A stretch of 64,000 nucleotides of DNA from Tolumonas lignilytica (GCF_000527035.1 NZ_AZUK01000001.1:1-64000), one strand, 5' to 3'; counted from the first letter of the stretch, positions 48,247 to 57,326 are shown. Numbers and translations are program-made. Notes: a model not told the origin generated them from the sequence alone.

Positions 48247-49637
48247 ACATAGTTAACGACAAATCTCTGCAGGTAAGGGTGCTTTTCACTTTAGCATTGA
48301 GCCTTTCTGTTTTTCTTGTAGTGGGATTTTTATTTGTATTTGATGACCATAAAAGAATCAATACACATCTTTTAAATGAATATTCGGCACAACGCTTGGC
48401 TGGTCTCATTTCTGTTCTGAATAATGTATCACCGGATGAACGTAAAAAAATCGTACATTCATTAAGTGTTTTACCAACAACAATTTCTCTGTCAATTCCA
48501 TGGCAAGATCAACTCTCAGGAAAAGACAGTTATTCTATATCGCTGTCAAAAGCAGTCCTTTCTTATTTAGACAAAAAAATAAAACTAAATGTGGTGAGAA
48601 TGAAAAATGTCCCACAAGTCATATTAAAAACACTACATTTTGAAAATGACAGTAAATTTTTGATGTATCATGAAAAGGATAAAAATTTTTCATATCCAAG
48701 AGAGTTGTTTATACAGGCCAGATTAAACGACGGTCAGACTGTAACTTTTCATTATTTTTTACCTGATAATGTTGATCCATTTTTATTTCGATTCACGTTG
48801 TTTGTTATTATTCTTTCTATTGCCATCTTATTGTTTACCTATTGGAGTGTACGACGACTAACTAAGCCCCTTGATGATTTATCTAAAGCGGCAATAAGTT
48901 TGGGTTCTGATATGAATGCTCCGCCATTGCCAGAAAATGGTCCTGCAGAAGTTGTTGCTGCATCAAAAGCTTTTAATTTGATGCAAAAAAAATTGAAAAA
49001 ATATATCGAGACAAGAACTCAAGCATTATTTGCAGTGTCACATGATTTGCGATTGCCATTGACAAGAATAATGTTGCAACTGGAAGGGAATATAAATAGC
49101 GAAGTCAAAAAACAGATCTCACAAGATCTTGAAGAAATGAATAAAATGATCGGGCACACTCTTGATTACTTGCGTGCAGGTCAGGAAACAGAATCCTTTG
49201 TATTACTAAATTTGAATTCTTTGTTGGATACTTTAGCGGATCGAATGGAAGATCTTGGTATTACTATCATTAACCGTGCACATATTGAAAAGCCAATATT
49301 TGCTCAACCGCAAGCATTGACACGATGCCTGACAAATATACTGGATAATGCAAGACGCTATGGTGGTGATACCATCTGGTTAACAACAGAAGAGTTGCCA
49401 TCACATGTAAAAATAATAATCGAAGACAATGGAAACGGGATTCCAGAAAGCGAGTTTGAAAATGTCTTTGAGCCCTACTATCGCGTAGAGGCATCCCGTT
49501 CAAAAAATGGCGGCGGCACAGGTTTGGGATTGGCCATTGCTAAACGAACCATTGAAAATCACAACGGAACCATTACGTTATCATCACCAGAAAATAAAGG
49601 TCTGATAGTGACTATTATTCTGCCATTTCAGGTATAG
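48237..49637 (+). CDS. sensor histidine kinase (EnvZ-like)
   Basis: A 466-aa kinase: transmembrane helix (about 15-36), periplasmic sensor of ~145 residues, second helix (about 184-205), HAMP, HisKA with phospho-His in FAVSHDLRLPLTRI, HATPase with DNARRYGGDT, DNGNGIPES and GGTGLGLAIAKR. The signal is unknown; divergent orientation toward the CusF-like gene suggests a periplasmic or envelope cue. Overlaps the response-regulator gene. Confidence 0.93.
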   Translation: MRLNIVNDKSLQVRVLFTLALSLSVFLVVGFLFVFDDHKRINTHLLNEYSAQRLAGLISVLNNVSPDERKKIVHSLSVLPTTISLSIPWQDQLSGKDSYSISLSKAVLSYLDKKIKLNVVRMKNVPQVILKTLHFENDSKFLMYHEKDKNFSYPRELFIQARLNDGQTVTFHYFLPDNVDPFLFRFTLFVIILSIAILLFTYWSVRRLTKPLDDLSKAAISLGSDMNAPPLPENGPAEVVAASKAFNLMQKKLKKYIETRTQALFAVSHDLRLPLTRIMLQLEGNINSEVKKQISQDLEEMNKMIGHTLDYLRAGQETESFVLLNLNSLLDTLADRMEDLGITIINRAHIEKPIFAQPQALTRCLTNILDNARRYGGDTIWLTTEELPSHVKIIIEDNGNGIPESEFENVFEPYYRVEASRSKNGGGTGLGLAIAKRTIENHNGTITLSSPENKGLIVTIILPFQV

Positions 49638-49646
49638 CTATACGTT

Positions 49647-49757
49647 TTATTTACGTTTCAAGCGGACAGCCCAAAGCCGTCGACCTAACTTATGTAGGGT
49701 TAAGAATAATAGAAAGATTGAAGCTGCGATTAATAATCCGGGAGTCAGTGTCTTCAT
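49647..49757 (-). CDS. 36-aa single-helix membrane peptide, unknown
   Basis: The frame reads MKTLTPGLLIAASIFLLFLT then LHKLGRRLWAVRLKRK. It has a strong GGAGG five bases before the ATG, one hydrophobic helix (about 8-22) and a basic cytosolic tail, the usual small-membrane-protein layout. It lies convergent to the sensor kinase, ending 10 bp from it. No family recognised. Support is the good ribosome site, composition and topology only. Confidence 0.5.
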   Translation of the reverse strand: MKTLTPGLLIAASIFLLFLTLHKLGRRLWAVRLKRK

Positions 49758-50029
49758 TGCAACCTCCAGTATCATTTCATAATGCCATGAAACAAAAAAT
49801 GTTCAGTGCGGACTTAATAAATAGCATATATCAGGCCAAAAACAGAACAATGAGACTGCAAATCTCTTTGAGATAAAGTATCAAGCTAACATTTTGATAC
49901 TTAATATGTTTTTCTTCTTGTATAGCTCACTCTATGCGGATTTTATCTGATTAGAGTGAGCGGTTTATTTCAATGTAGATCCTACAAGCATCGCTACAGC
50001 GCGGATTTGCACTAAAATGGCGCAAATTA

Positions 50030-51523
50030 TCACGATGAGAGTTTAAGTGTTGTGAGCGTATGTTTTCTGATTTTGCCTAATAGCTGGGCATCAGTAATGA
50101 GTGAGCTACCATAAGACGGTATCATCGTTTTTATTTTATCTTGCCAGATTGCCGACTGAACTTGTTGTGGGAAACAACGTTCGAGTACTGCCAACATCGT
50201 TTTAACGCTAACTGAAGCACCAGGGGACGCACCAAGTAATGCAGCCAAACTGCCATCTTCTGAGGCAACAATTTCAGTGCCGAACTCAAGTTTTCCCCAC
50301 TTTTTATCGCATTGCTTGATAATTTGCACACGTTTACCAGCATGTGCCAGTTGCCAGTCGTCTGCATGTGCATTTGGAACAAATGCTTGTAATGACGACA
50401 TGCGCTGACTATGGGTTTGCAAGACTTCTTTGATTAAGTATTTGGTTAAATCCAGATTATCTTTGCCTGCACCAATGAGACTTTTCAGATTATGAGTCTT
50501 GACCGATTTCATCAAATCAAGACGAGACCCATGCTTTAAAAATTTAGTCGTAAACCCGGCATAAGGTCCAAAGAGCAGGCTGGGTTTTCCATTAATGATT
50601 CGGGTATCTAAATGAGGAACTGACATCGGCGGGGCATCAACAGCGGCCAAGCTATAGACTTTTGCATGGTGTTGCTGAATGAGATCTTGATTCTGACAAA
50701 TGAGCCATTGACCACTGACTGGGAACCCACCGTAGCCTGCGGCTTCTTTAATACCTGATTGCTGCAACAAATGCAGTGCGATGCCGCCGGCACCTAAAAA
50801 CACAAACGGACTTTCTATAGTGAATTTTTCGACACTATTTTGTTTTTTAGCTTTAATCACCCAGCATTTTTTCAGGTCATTTTTACGGTGTAAATGCGTC
50901 ACTTTCGTGCTGGTCATCAGTTCAAAATTAGCGTGTTTTTGCAGATAACCAACCATGATCCGCGTAAGTGCGCCAAAATTAACATCAGCCCCATGCTCAA
51001 CTCGGGTTGCTGCTAATTTGGCATCAGCTCCGCGTCCTTGCATCATCAGGGGCATCCAATCAAGTAGCGTTTGTTGGTCATCGGCCCATTGCATATCTGA
51101 AAAAAGATGGTGCGATTTAAGCGCGGTATAGCGCGCCTTGAGGTAATCAATGTTTTTATCGCCCCAGACAGCACTCAAATGAGGGACGCGATTAATGAAT
51201 TCCGCAGGGTCAAGATTTTGATTATCTGAATGAATCAAATGAGACCAAAATTGTAATGAAACCTCAAAGGCAGCATTAATTTCTAAAGCACGTTGGATCT
51301 GTATCTGACCCTGTTTGTCTTGCGGGGTGTAGTTCAGTTCGCAATATCCGGCATGTCCGGTGCCCGCATTATTCAGAGCTTGAGAGCTTTCCAAGGCAAT
51401 TTCAGGCAGTTTTTCAATCATACAGATATGCAACGAAGGATCGAGACGGTGAATCAACATCGCCAGTGTTGCACTCATTATTCCACCACCAACTAAAGTA
51501 ACATCTGCATGAATTGAAGCCAT
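50030..51523 (-). CDS. mqo: malate:quinone oxidoreductase
   Basis: Membrane-associated FAD enzyme oxidising malate to oxaloacetate and passing electrons to quinone. 497 aa, normal for the family. FAD-binding start DVTLVGGGIMSATLAMLI and Mqo signatures NNAGTGHAGYCELNYTPQ, FVFLGAGGIALHLLQQSGI and GGFPVSGQWLIC are clear. Single gene. Promoter would lie in the 51524-51680 stretch. Confidence 0.96.
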   Translation of the reverse strand: MASIHADVTLVGGGIMSATLAMLIHRLDPSLHICMIEKLPEIALESSQALNNAGTGHAGYCELNYTPQDKQGQIQIQRALEINAAFEVSLQFWSHLIHSDNQNLDPAEFINRVPHLSAVWGDKNIDYLKARYTALKSHHLFSDMQWADDQQTLLDWMPLMMQGRGADAKLAATRVEHGADVNFGALTRIMVGYLQKHANFELMTSTKVTHLHRKNDLKKCWVIKAKKQNSVEKFTIESPFVFLGAGGIALHLLQQSGIKEAAGYGGFPVSGQWLICQNQDLIQQHHAKVYSLAAVDAPPMSVPHLDTRIINGKPSLLFGPYAGFTTKFLKHGSRLDLMKSVKTHNLKSLIGAGKDNLDLTKYLIKEVLQTHSQRMSSLQAFVPNAHADDWQLAHAGKRVQIIKQCDKKWGKLEFGTEIVASEDGSLAALLGASPGASVSVKTMLAVLERCFPQQVQSAIWQDKIKTMIPSYGSSLITDAQLLGKIRKHTLTTLKLSS

Positions 51524-51682
51524 GAAACGAACCTGATAGTAATTTCGAAAGGACTAAATTATATACATAATTTACATATTTGCGTTGATTTTCTACACAT
51601 TACATTAACAATTTTAAAACTTTGACCGCAAATTCATGCCTTTGCTACAACGTCGATAAATCCGTTATATGAAGATTATCTA

Positions 51683-51700
51683 ATTGAATTTTAATTCAAT
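51683..51700. promoter_or_regulatory. perfect ARG-box-like palindrome upstream of the Mop gene
   Basis: ATTGAATTTTAATTCAAT matches the ArgR consensus WNTGAATWWWWATTCANW at every specified position. It lies about 83 bp before the di-Mop gene start. A partner box at the usual 3-bp spacing is not evident, and there is no obvious link between arginine and molybdate binding, so another regulator recognising the same palindrome is possible. Confidence 0.4.
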
Positions 51701-51782
51701 TTAATTCCTTTGTTATGCTGGCTTTTATATCACGATCAAATGTATGGTTAATTTGTTAGGAGTCCGGAATAAGGAGATTTAC

Positions 51783-52208
51783 ATGGCTATTAGTGCTCGC
51801 AATGTATTTGCTGGAACAGTAAGTGAAATTCGCGAAGGTGCAGTGAATGCTGAAGTTGTACTTTCGGTTGGCGGTGACGTGATTGTTGCTACCGTCACAT
51901 TAGACAGTCTGAAAGCGTTGGGGCTTGCGGTCGGTGTCGCTGCAACAGCCTTTGTGAAAGCACCATCAATTATGTTGGTCACCGGTGACGACAGCATGCA
52001 ATTCAGTGCGCGTAATCATCTGAAAGGCGTGGTTTCTGAAATTAAAACGGGGGCCGTCAACAGTGAAGTGATCATAAAACTGTCAGGTGGCAGTGAAGTG
52101 AAAGCGATCGTGACCAATGACGCGGTAACAGAACTGGGTTTAAGCGTTGGTGCTGTGGCTGGCGCGCTCTTTAAGGCTGGCAGCGTTATTCTGGGTGTAT
52201 CGGCCTAA
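51783..52208 (+). CDS. di-Mop molybdenum-pterin/molybdate-binding protein
   Basis: 141 aa from ATG 51783 (AAGGAG upstream). Two Mop/TOBE domains in tandem: residues ~1-68 (SARNVFAGTVSEIREGAVNAEV) and ~72-141 (SARNHLKGVVSEIKTGAVNSEV). Such molbindins form hexamers that store or buffer molybdate/tungstate in the cytosol. The earlier in-frame start at 51744 is not supported. Followed by a strong terminator. No mod transporter genes adjoin. Confidence 0.93.
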   Translation: MAISARNVFAGTVSEIREGAVNAEVVLSVGGDVIVATVTLDSLKALGLAVGVAATAFVKAPSIMLVTGDDSMQFSARNHLKGVVSEIKTGAVNSEVIIKLSGGSEVKAIVTNDAVTELGLSVGAVAGALFKAGSVILGVSA

Positions 52209-52228
52209 ACCTGTCGCGTTATATCAAG

Positions 52229-52254
52229 CGCCTGCTTATAAGCAGGCGTTTTTG
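52229..52254 (+). terminator. rho-independent terminator of the di-Mop gene
   Basis: CGCCTGCTTATAAGCAGGCG is a perfect palindrome followed by five T's, about 20 bp past the stop. Confidence 0.93.
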
Positions 52255-52375
52255 TTTATGTCCTCTTCAGTCGATATGGGCGTGCTATGCTCATAACAAG
52301 TACAGTACCCATGATCATCCACCAGCATTGTGAGCCAGATGTCATCATCTGACAAAGCAGGGAGGACATTGAGAA

Positions 52376-54067
52376 ATGTTGCTGACTGAACAGGAAAAAA
52401 CCAAAGAATTCATTGGGGAGGTTGTAAACAAATATCCCCGACAAGCATCGTCGTTGCTTTCTATTCTTTGGGCGGTTCAGGTAGAGTATGGGTATGTCTC
52501 TGATTTTTCAATGCAATATATCGGTGACTTGCTGGATATCTCACCCGCTAAAATCTATGGTGTCGCCACCTTTTATCATTTCATCAATAGAAAACCGCAA
52601 GGGAAATTCATTATTCGCCTGAGCCGGGATATCGCCTCCATCATGAAGGGGGCTTTAGTGATTGCTCGTCAGCTAGAAAATATTCTGGGTATCCCGTTTG
52701 GTGAAACAACCACTGATGGCATGTTCACACTACGGTGGGTCAATGGTATCGGTCTGGATGATCAGGTGCCCGCCATGTTGGTTAACAATACGGCATTTTC
52801 TAATCTCACCTCACTAGCCATTCCTCAAATCATTGAAGAATGCAAAACAACATATCAAACGCATCAACCGCTAGTCGGCAAATGCAAAGAAACGGTCACC
52901 AATACACTGACTTATGCTGAACACCAATCCAATAGTGGGCTTCGTAAAGCGGTACAACTCAGCCCAGAGCAGGTACTGGCGGAGATAGCATCATCTGGCT
53001 TGTGTGGACGTGGTGGCGCAGGGTTTCCAACCGGCAAAAAATGGAAAATAGCCGCGTCCATGAAAAGTGATATGAAATACCTGATTTGTAATGCAGATGA
53101 AGGTGAACCAGGCACTTTTAAGGATCGCGTCATTCTTTCTCGATTCGCTGATACGCTCATGGAAGGCATGACCATTGCTGCATATGCCATCGGGGCCAGC
53201 CAGGGCATTATTTATCTTCGGGCCGAATATGCCTACATACGGCCTCAACTCGAACAGGTTCTGAAGGTCAGACAAGAGGCTGGGCTATTAGGAGAAAATA
53301 TTCTCGGGATACCCAACTTCACGTTTGAAATCCGTATTCAGATGGGGGCAGGTGCTTATGTCTGTGGGGAAGAGACGGCGCTCATCGAGTCGTTGGAAGG
53401 AAATCGTGGTGAGCCACGCGATCGTCCGCCCTATCCGGTCGAAGTGGGTTTGGATGGCAAACCAACCGTCGTTAATAATGTAGAAACGTTAGCCACGGTC
53501 AGCATGATTTTGGAACGAGGTGCCGCCTGGTTTTCCAATATGGGTACTGAACGGTCGAAAGGCTTCAAGTTATTCAGTGTGTCAGGTGATTGTCTTCGTC
53601 CGGGGCTGTATGACTTGCCATGGGGACACTCGATATCAGAGATACTGATGCTCGTCGGTGGTGAACATGCGAAAGCCGTTCAGGTGGGCGGATATTCAGG
53701 AAAATTATGGCCCGCGTCAGCATTTGGGCGACGGTTAGCCTACGAAGACCTGGGGCCAGGCAGCTCCATCATTATCTATGGGCCTGAACGCGATCTGCTT
53801 TGGGTGGCGCAATATTATCTGGAGTTTTTTGTCGAAGAATCATGTGGTCAATGCATACCTTGTCGTGATGGAAACGTGGTTTTGCTGAATGGGATCCGCG
53901 CATTAAGAGACGGTCGATGCTCCGAACAGCAACTCACCGAACTGTTGGATCTGGCGGATACCATGCGGCTGACGGCGAAATGCGGTTTGGGTCAATCCAG
54001 CCCCAATATACTGATTGCACTCAACCAATATTTTCGCGATGAACTGATAACTCGCAGAAAGGAATAG
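52376..54067 (+). CDS. NuoE-NuoF fusion, NADH-binding subunit of [FeFe] hydrogenase
   Basis: 563 aa. Residues 1-150 resemble NuoE (24-kDa, thioredoxin-like): PAKIYGVATFYHFI, GETTTDGMFTL. Residues 180-560 are NuoF: FMN site GRGGAGFPTGKKW (211-223), NADH site GAGAYVCGEETALIESLEG, and 4Fe-4S ligands in SCGQCIPCRDG plus AKCGLGQ. It lacks the C-terminal ferredoxin extension of HydB-type subunits. In the NuoE part all four 2Fe-2S cysteines are replaced (Ser83, Ser88, Gly124, Asp128) and no Cys occurs before residue 156. It precedes hydA by 4 bp and would bring NADH electrons to it. Start ATG at 52376 follows GGAGG at distance. Confidence 0.9.
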   Translation: MLLTEQEKTKEFIGEVVNKYPRQASSLLSILWAVQVEYGYVSDFSMQYIGDLLDISPAKIYGVATFYHFINRKPQGKFIIRLSRDIASIMKGALVIARQLENILGIPFGETTTDGMFTLRWVNGIGLDDQVPAMLVNNTAFSNLTSLAIPQIIEECKTTYQTHQPLVGKCKETVTNTLTYAEHQSNSGLRKAVQLSPEQVLAEIASSGLCGRGGAGFPTGKKWKIAASMKSDMKYLICNADEGEPGTFKDRVILSRFADTLMEGMTIAAYAIGASQGIIYLRAEYAYIRPQLEQVLKVRQEAGLLGENILGIPNFTFEIRIQMGAGAYVCGEETALIESLEGNRGEPRDRPPYPVEVGLDGKPTVVNNVETLATVSMILERGAAWFSNMGTERSKGFKLFSVSGDCLRPGLYDLPWGHSISEILMLVGGEHAKAVQVGGYSGKLWPASAFGRRLAYEDLGPGSSIIIYGPERDLLWVAQYYLEFFVEESCGQCIPCRDGNVVLLNGIRALRDGRCSEQQLTELLDLADTMRLTAKCGLGQSSPNILIALNQYFRDELITRRKE

Positions 54068-54071
54068 TTAA

Positions 54072-55943
54072 ATGTCTGTCTCAACTGAAGGTACCGATAA
54101 TGGCATTATCCATTCTGTTGCGGTGAACATCGACGGTGTTGAAGTGAGCGTTCCCTCGGGCACGACTATTCTGGCGGCTGCGAGAAAAGCCGGTTTGCGA
54201 ATACCAACATTATGTGATCATCCTGATCTCCGTCCGATCGGCGTTTGCCGAATTTGTGTGGTAGAAATTGAAGGGCAGCGCGACCTTCAGACAGCATGTA
54301 CTTATCCCATTACAGAACCCATTCAGGTGCGAACGACAAGCGCCAGAATACGCAAAGCGCGGCGTCATCTTATTGAATTGCTGCTTATGGATCACTGCGG
54401 TGACTGTAACACCTGTCATCGAAATCATAACTGTGAGTTGCAAACGCTGGCCGCCGAGTTTGGGGTGGATACATTTCGTTTTGGTCATCCGATTACACCG
54501 AAATACAGCATTGATAGTTCCAGCACCTCGTTGGTATGCGACATGAACAAGTGTATTTTATGTCGCCGATGCATCCGTGCCTGTAATGAGCTGCAAACCG
54601 TCGGCTGTCTTGCCATTTCCGGCCGAGGCGAGGATACCCGTGTCACCACCTTCGAAGAGCTTCCTCAAGCTGCGGCCATCTGCATTGAATGTGGTCAGTG
54701 TATTGTTCACTGTCCGACTGGCGCGCTTACTGAAACTGATCAAACCAATGAAATCTGGGCAGCGCTGGAAGATCCGAGTAAACACGTGATCATTCAGACC
54801 GCACCATCACCCAGAGCCGCCATTGGAGAATGTTTTGATCTGGAACCCGGCATCCCGCTCACCTTTGAAATGAACACGGCAATCAAACGGATGGGATTTG
54901 ATGCGGTTTTTGACACCAATTTTTCTGCCGATCTGACCATCATCGAAGAAGGAACTGAGCTGCTGATGCGGCTGTATTCGGCGTTGGTCAACAAGAATGC
55001 CGCGCCAAAATTGCCCTTACTTACCAGTTGTTCCCCCGGCTGGGTTAAATACATCGAGTATTTTTATCCTGAATTTCTGGAGTTTTTGTCCACGGCAAAA
55101 AGCCCACAGCAGATGTTTGGTGCCATCATCAAAACTTATTACGCCAGTAAGAAGGGTATTGATCCTAAAAATATTGTGTCTGTTTCGTTGATGCCATGTA
55201 CGGCCAAAAAGTTTGAATGTAACCGGCCAGAGATGACGGCATCAGGGCTAAAAGATGTTGATTACGCGCTGACCACACGTGAGTTAGCCAAAATGATGCG
55301 GGAATCCGGCATTGATTTACCTAACCTGCCCAAAACACCGTTCGATGACCCATTTGGTATGCCCACCGGTTCTGGAGTTATCTTTGGGGCGACAGGCGGG
55401 GTCATGGAAGCTGCGCTGCGAACTGTGATTGAAATAGTCACCGGTAAGAAAGTAGAAGATTTCTATGCAAATGCCGACATTATTCCAGTGCGCGGTTTTG
55501 ACGGTATTCGTCTGGTTGAAATTCCGATCAAACAGACAGGGCCGGTGCCTGAATTGCTCCAGCATCTGTTTACTGACTTTGACTGGTTGCAAGGCGTGAC
55601 GCTGCGTGTCGCGGTGGCTCATGGGGTTGCCAACCTGCATAAGGTCATGGAAGACATCAAGGGCAAAGGCTTTTTCAGTAAATGTCATTTTATTGAGATG
55701 ATGGCTTGTCCGGGGGGGTGTCTGGGTGGTGGCGGTCAACCGATCCCGACCAGTGCTGAGATCCGCGCTAAACGGGCAAAAGCAATTTACAGCGAAGACG
55801 CTAACTATGTGGTTCGTAAATCACATGAAAATCCGCAAGTGCTCCAAATTTACCGTGAATTTTTGCAAGATGGCCCTTGTAGTCTGAAAGCACATGAGTT
55901 GTTACATACGACCTATATACCGCGTGGTAAGTTCATGCCCTGA
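54072..55943 (+). CDS. hydA: [FeFe] hydrogenase catalytic subunit, M3 type
   Basis: 623 aa. N-terminal 2Fe-2S domain (C48, C59, C62, C76), His-Cys3 4Fe-4S motif (H108, C112, C115, C121), two 4Fe-4S clusters (C156-C171, C204-C214), then the H-cluster domain: TSCSPGW (318-324), MPCTAKKFE (374-382), EMMACPGGCLGG (542-552). Reduces protons with electrons from the preceding NADH-binding subunit, or oxidises H2. The first motif has Ser where TSCCPxW is the textbook form; I recall Ser variants in NAD(P)-linked enzymes, so I do not read it as inactive. Maturases HydE, HydF and HydG are not in the window but are required. Confidence 0.93.
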   Translation: MSVSTEGTDNGIIHSVAVNIDGVEVSVPSGTTILAAARKAGLRIPTLCDHPDLRPIGVCRICVVEIEGQRDLQTACTYPITEPIQVRTTSARIRKARRHLIELLLMDHCGDCNTCHRNHNCELQTLAAEFGVDTFRFGHPITPKYSIDSSSTSLVCDMNKCILCRRCIRACNELQTVGCLAISGRGEDTRVTTFEELPQAAAICIECGQCIVHCPTGALTETDQTNEIWAALEDPSKHVIIQTAPSPRAAIGECFDLEPGIPLTFEMNTAIKRMGFDAVFDTNFSADLTIIEEGTELLMRLYSALVNKNAAPKLPLLTSCSPGWVKYIEYFYPEFLEFLSTAKSPQQMFGAIIKTYYASKKGIDPKNIVSVSLMPCTAKKFECNRPEMTASGLKDVDYALTTRELAKMMRESGIDLPNLPKTPFDDPFGMPTGSGVIFGATGGVMEAALRTVIEIVTGKKVEDFYANADIIPVRGFDGIRLVEIPIKQTGPVPELLQHLFTDFDWLQGVTLRVAVAHGVANLHKVMEDIKGKGFFSKCHFIEMMACPGGCLGGGGQPIPTSAEIRAKRAKAIYSEDANYVVRKSHENPQVLQIYREFLQDGPCSLKAHELLHTTYIPRGKFMP

Positions 55944-55960
55944 TCAGAGAAGGATAAAGC

Positions 55961-56650
55961 ATGGCTAACATGGCTCTGAGCGATAGACAGAAATCGCTAT
56001 TTACGATTGCGGCACTGGCCACGAAAGGGGATCTGGATGCATTGCGGGAGAGTCTGCGAGTCGGGCTGGATGCTGGCCTGACTATCAGTGAAATCAATGA
56101 AATTCTCATTCAACTGTATGCATACACCGGGTTTCCTCGCAGTTTGAATGCGATTAATACGTTTATGTCCGTATTGGATGCCCGCAAGATACAGGGTATT
56201 CAGGATGTCATCGGGCAAGCACCGCATCCATTTCCTGCTCATAAAAATAAATTTAAACTCGGTTGTGAGAATCAAAACCGATTAATGGGCGCGGCGCATC
56301 CGGCAATGCCTGCCTTAAATTTTGTTCCAATCATGGATATTTTCATTAAAGAACATCTGTTTGCAGACATCTGGGGGCGTGATAATCTTGATTTTCAATC
56401 ACGTGAGCTGGTCACGATTGCGGCATTGGCGTGTTTAGGCGGTGTGGATTTACAACTCTTCACTCATCTGAAAATCGGGTTGGAGAATGATCTTACGCCT
56501 GAGTTACTCGCTGAACTAGTTGTGGTTTTATCGGCACAAGTTGGAAAAGAGGAAGCTGATAATATGGGTCAGCTTCTAACGCGTCTTTATAAGGTTTTTC
56601 ATGGCGAACATTTGGCTCCACCGCAAACAGACACTCATCAAAGCCATTAA
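55961..56650 (+). CDS. carboxymuconolactone decarboxylase (AhpD-like) family protein
   Basis: A 229-aa protein with two CMD halves: residues ~5-80 (QKSLFTIAALATKGDLDALRESLRVGLDAGLTISEINEILIQLYAYTGFPR) and ~130-220 (QSRELVTIAALACLGGVDLQLFTHLKIGLENDLTPELLAELV). The CxxC of AhpD peroxidase-type members is absent, so a decarboxylase, or an uncharacterised role. It follows hydA by 17 bp and is probably in the same operon, which is unusual. The downstream gene overlaps it. Confidence 0.87.
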   Translation: MANMALSDRQKSLFTIAALATKGDLDALRESLRVGLDAGLTISEINEILIQLYAYTGFPRSLNAINTFMSVLDARKIQGIQDVIGQAPHPFPAHKNKFKLGCENQNRLMGAAHPAMPALNFVPIMDIFIKEHLFADIWGRDNLDFQSRELVTIAALACLGGVDLQLFTHLKIGLENDLTPELLAELVVVLSAQVGKEEADNMGQLLTRLYKVFHGEHLAPPQTDTHQSH

Positions 56651-57317
56651 TCAGATCACCGATACCGATTATGATGACTTGGATATCTCGGTTGTATTGA
56701 ATGTGTTGTGGACTGTGGAAGATGAAGACCGTGATTATTTATATGCCACGCTCAGAAACATGACATCCGGCAGTTTCGACGATACCAGTTATTCAAAATC
56801 ATTTCTGGAACAATTGGATCTGATTTGCAGCATTCCTGTTGAAGTGCCTGAGTATGATGAAGAAAAATCAGGGCTTGATGAAACAGACGATGAATCAGAA
56901 CTCGAAGAGTCGGAATCAGAAGAAGAATTCATTGAGGAACAACCTGACAATCTGAAGAACAGTGCAGTGGTTTGCCTATGCTCATGCATCCTGTTGTTTT
57001 TTTCTTTATATATGAAAAGAGAGACATTCAACAGTTCCGCTATTTTAGAATCCTTTCCGAAATGGCCGTATTTCTGGATTGAGTTTATCGTGATTGTGGC
57101 AGGTATCATCTTTGCGGCTTATTTGATCCGATCTATCACTAACAGCATTGCTGAACACATTGCTACGGTAGGTTATCTCATTTTGTTTATGCCATTCCTA
57201 TGGTTGTTAAAGGGGTTTGCCTTCAGTTCATCTTTCGGATTTTATTTTAACGGCACCTTATTCATTATTTTCATTGCGTCATTAAGTCGTATTTGCAGCC
57301 GAAAAACCATTGAATGA
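56601..57317 (+). CDS. acidic membrane protein of unknown function
   Basis: A 238-aa protein not recognised. Residues ~75-120 are extremely acidic (e.g. DETDDESELEESESEEEF). They are followed by three or four hydrophobic segments (about 128-142, 158-180, 188-208, 212-230). The start at 56601 overlaps the preceding gene by 50 bp and has AAGG upstream; a TTG at 56680 would give a shorter protein without the overlap. It ends the same-strand hydrogenase group. Confidence 0.65.
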   Translation: MANIWLHRKQTLIKAINQITDTDYDDLDISVVLNVLWTVEDEDRDYLYATLRNMTSGSFDDTSYSKSFLEQLDLICSIPVEVPEYDEEKSGLDETDDESELEESESEEEFIEEQPDNLKNSAVVCLCSCILLFFSLYMKRETFNSSAILESFPKWPYFWIEFIVIVAGIIFAAYLIRSITNSIAEHIATVGYLILFMPFLWLLKGFAFSSSFGFYFNGTLFIIFIASLSRICSRKTIE

Positions 57318-57326
57318 CGCAACAGA

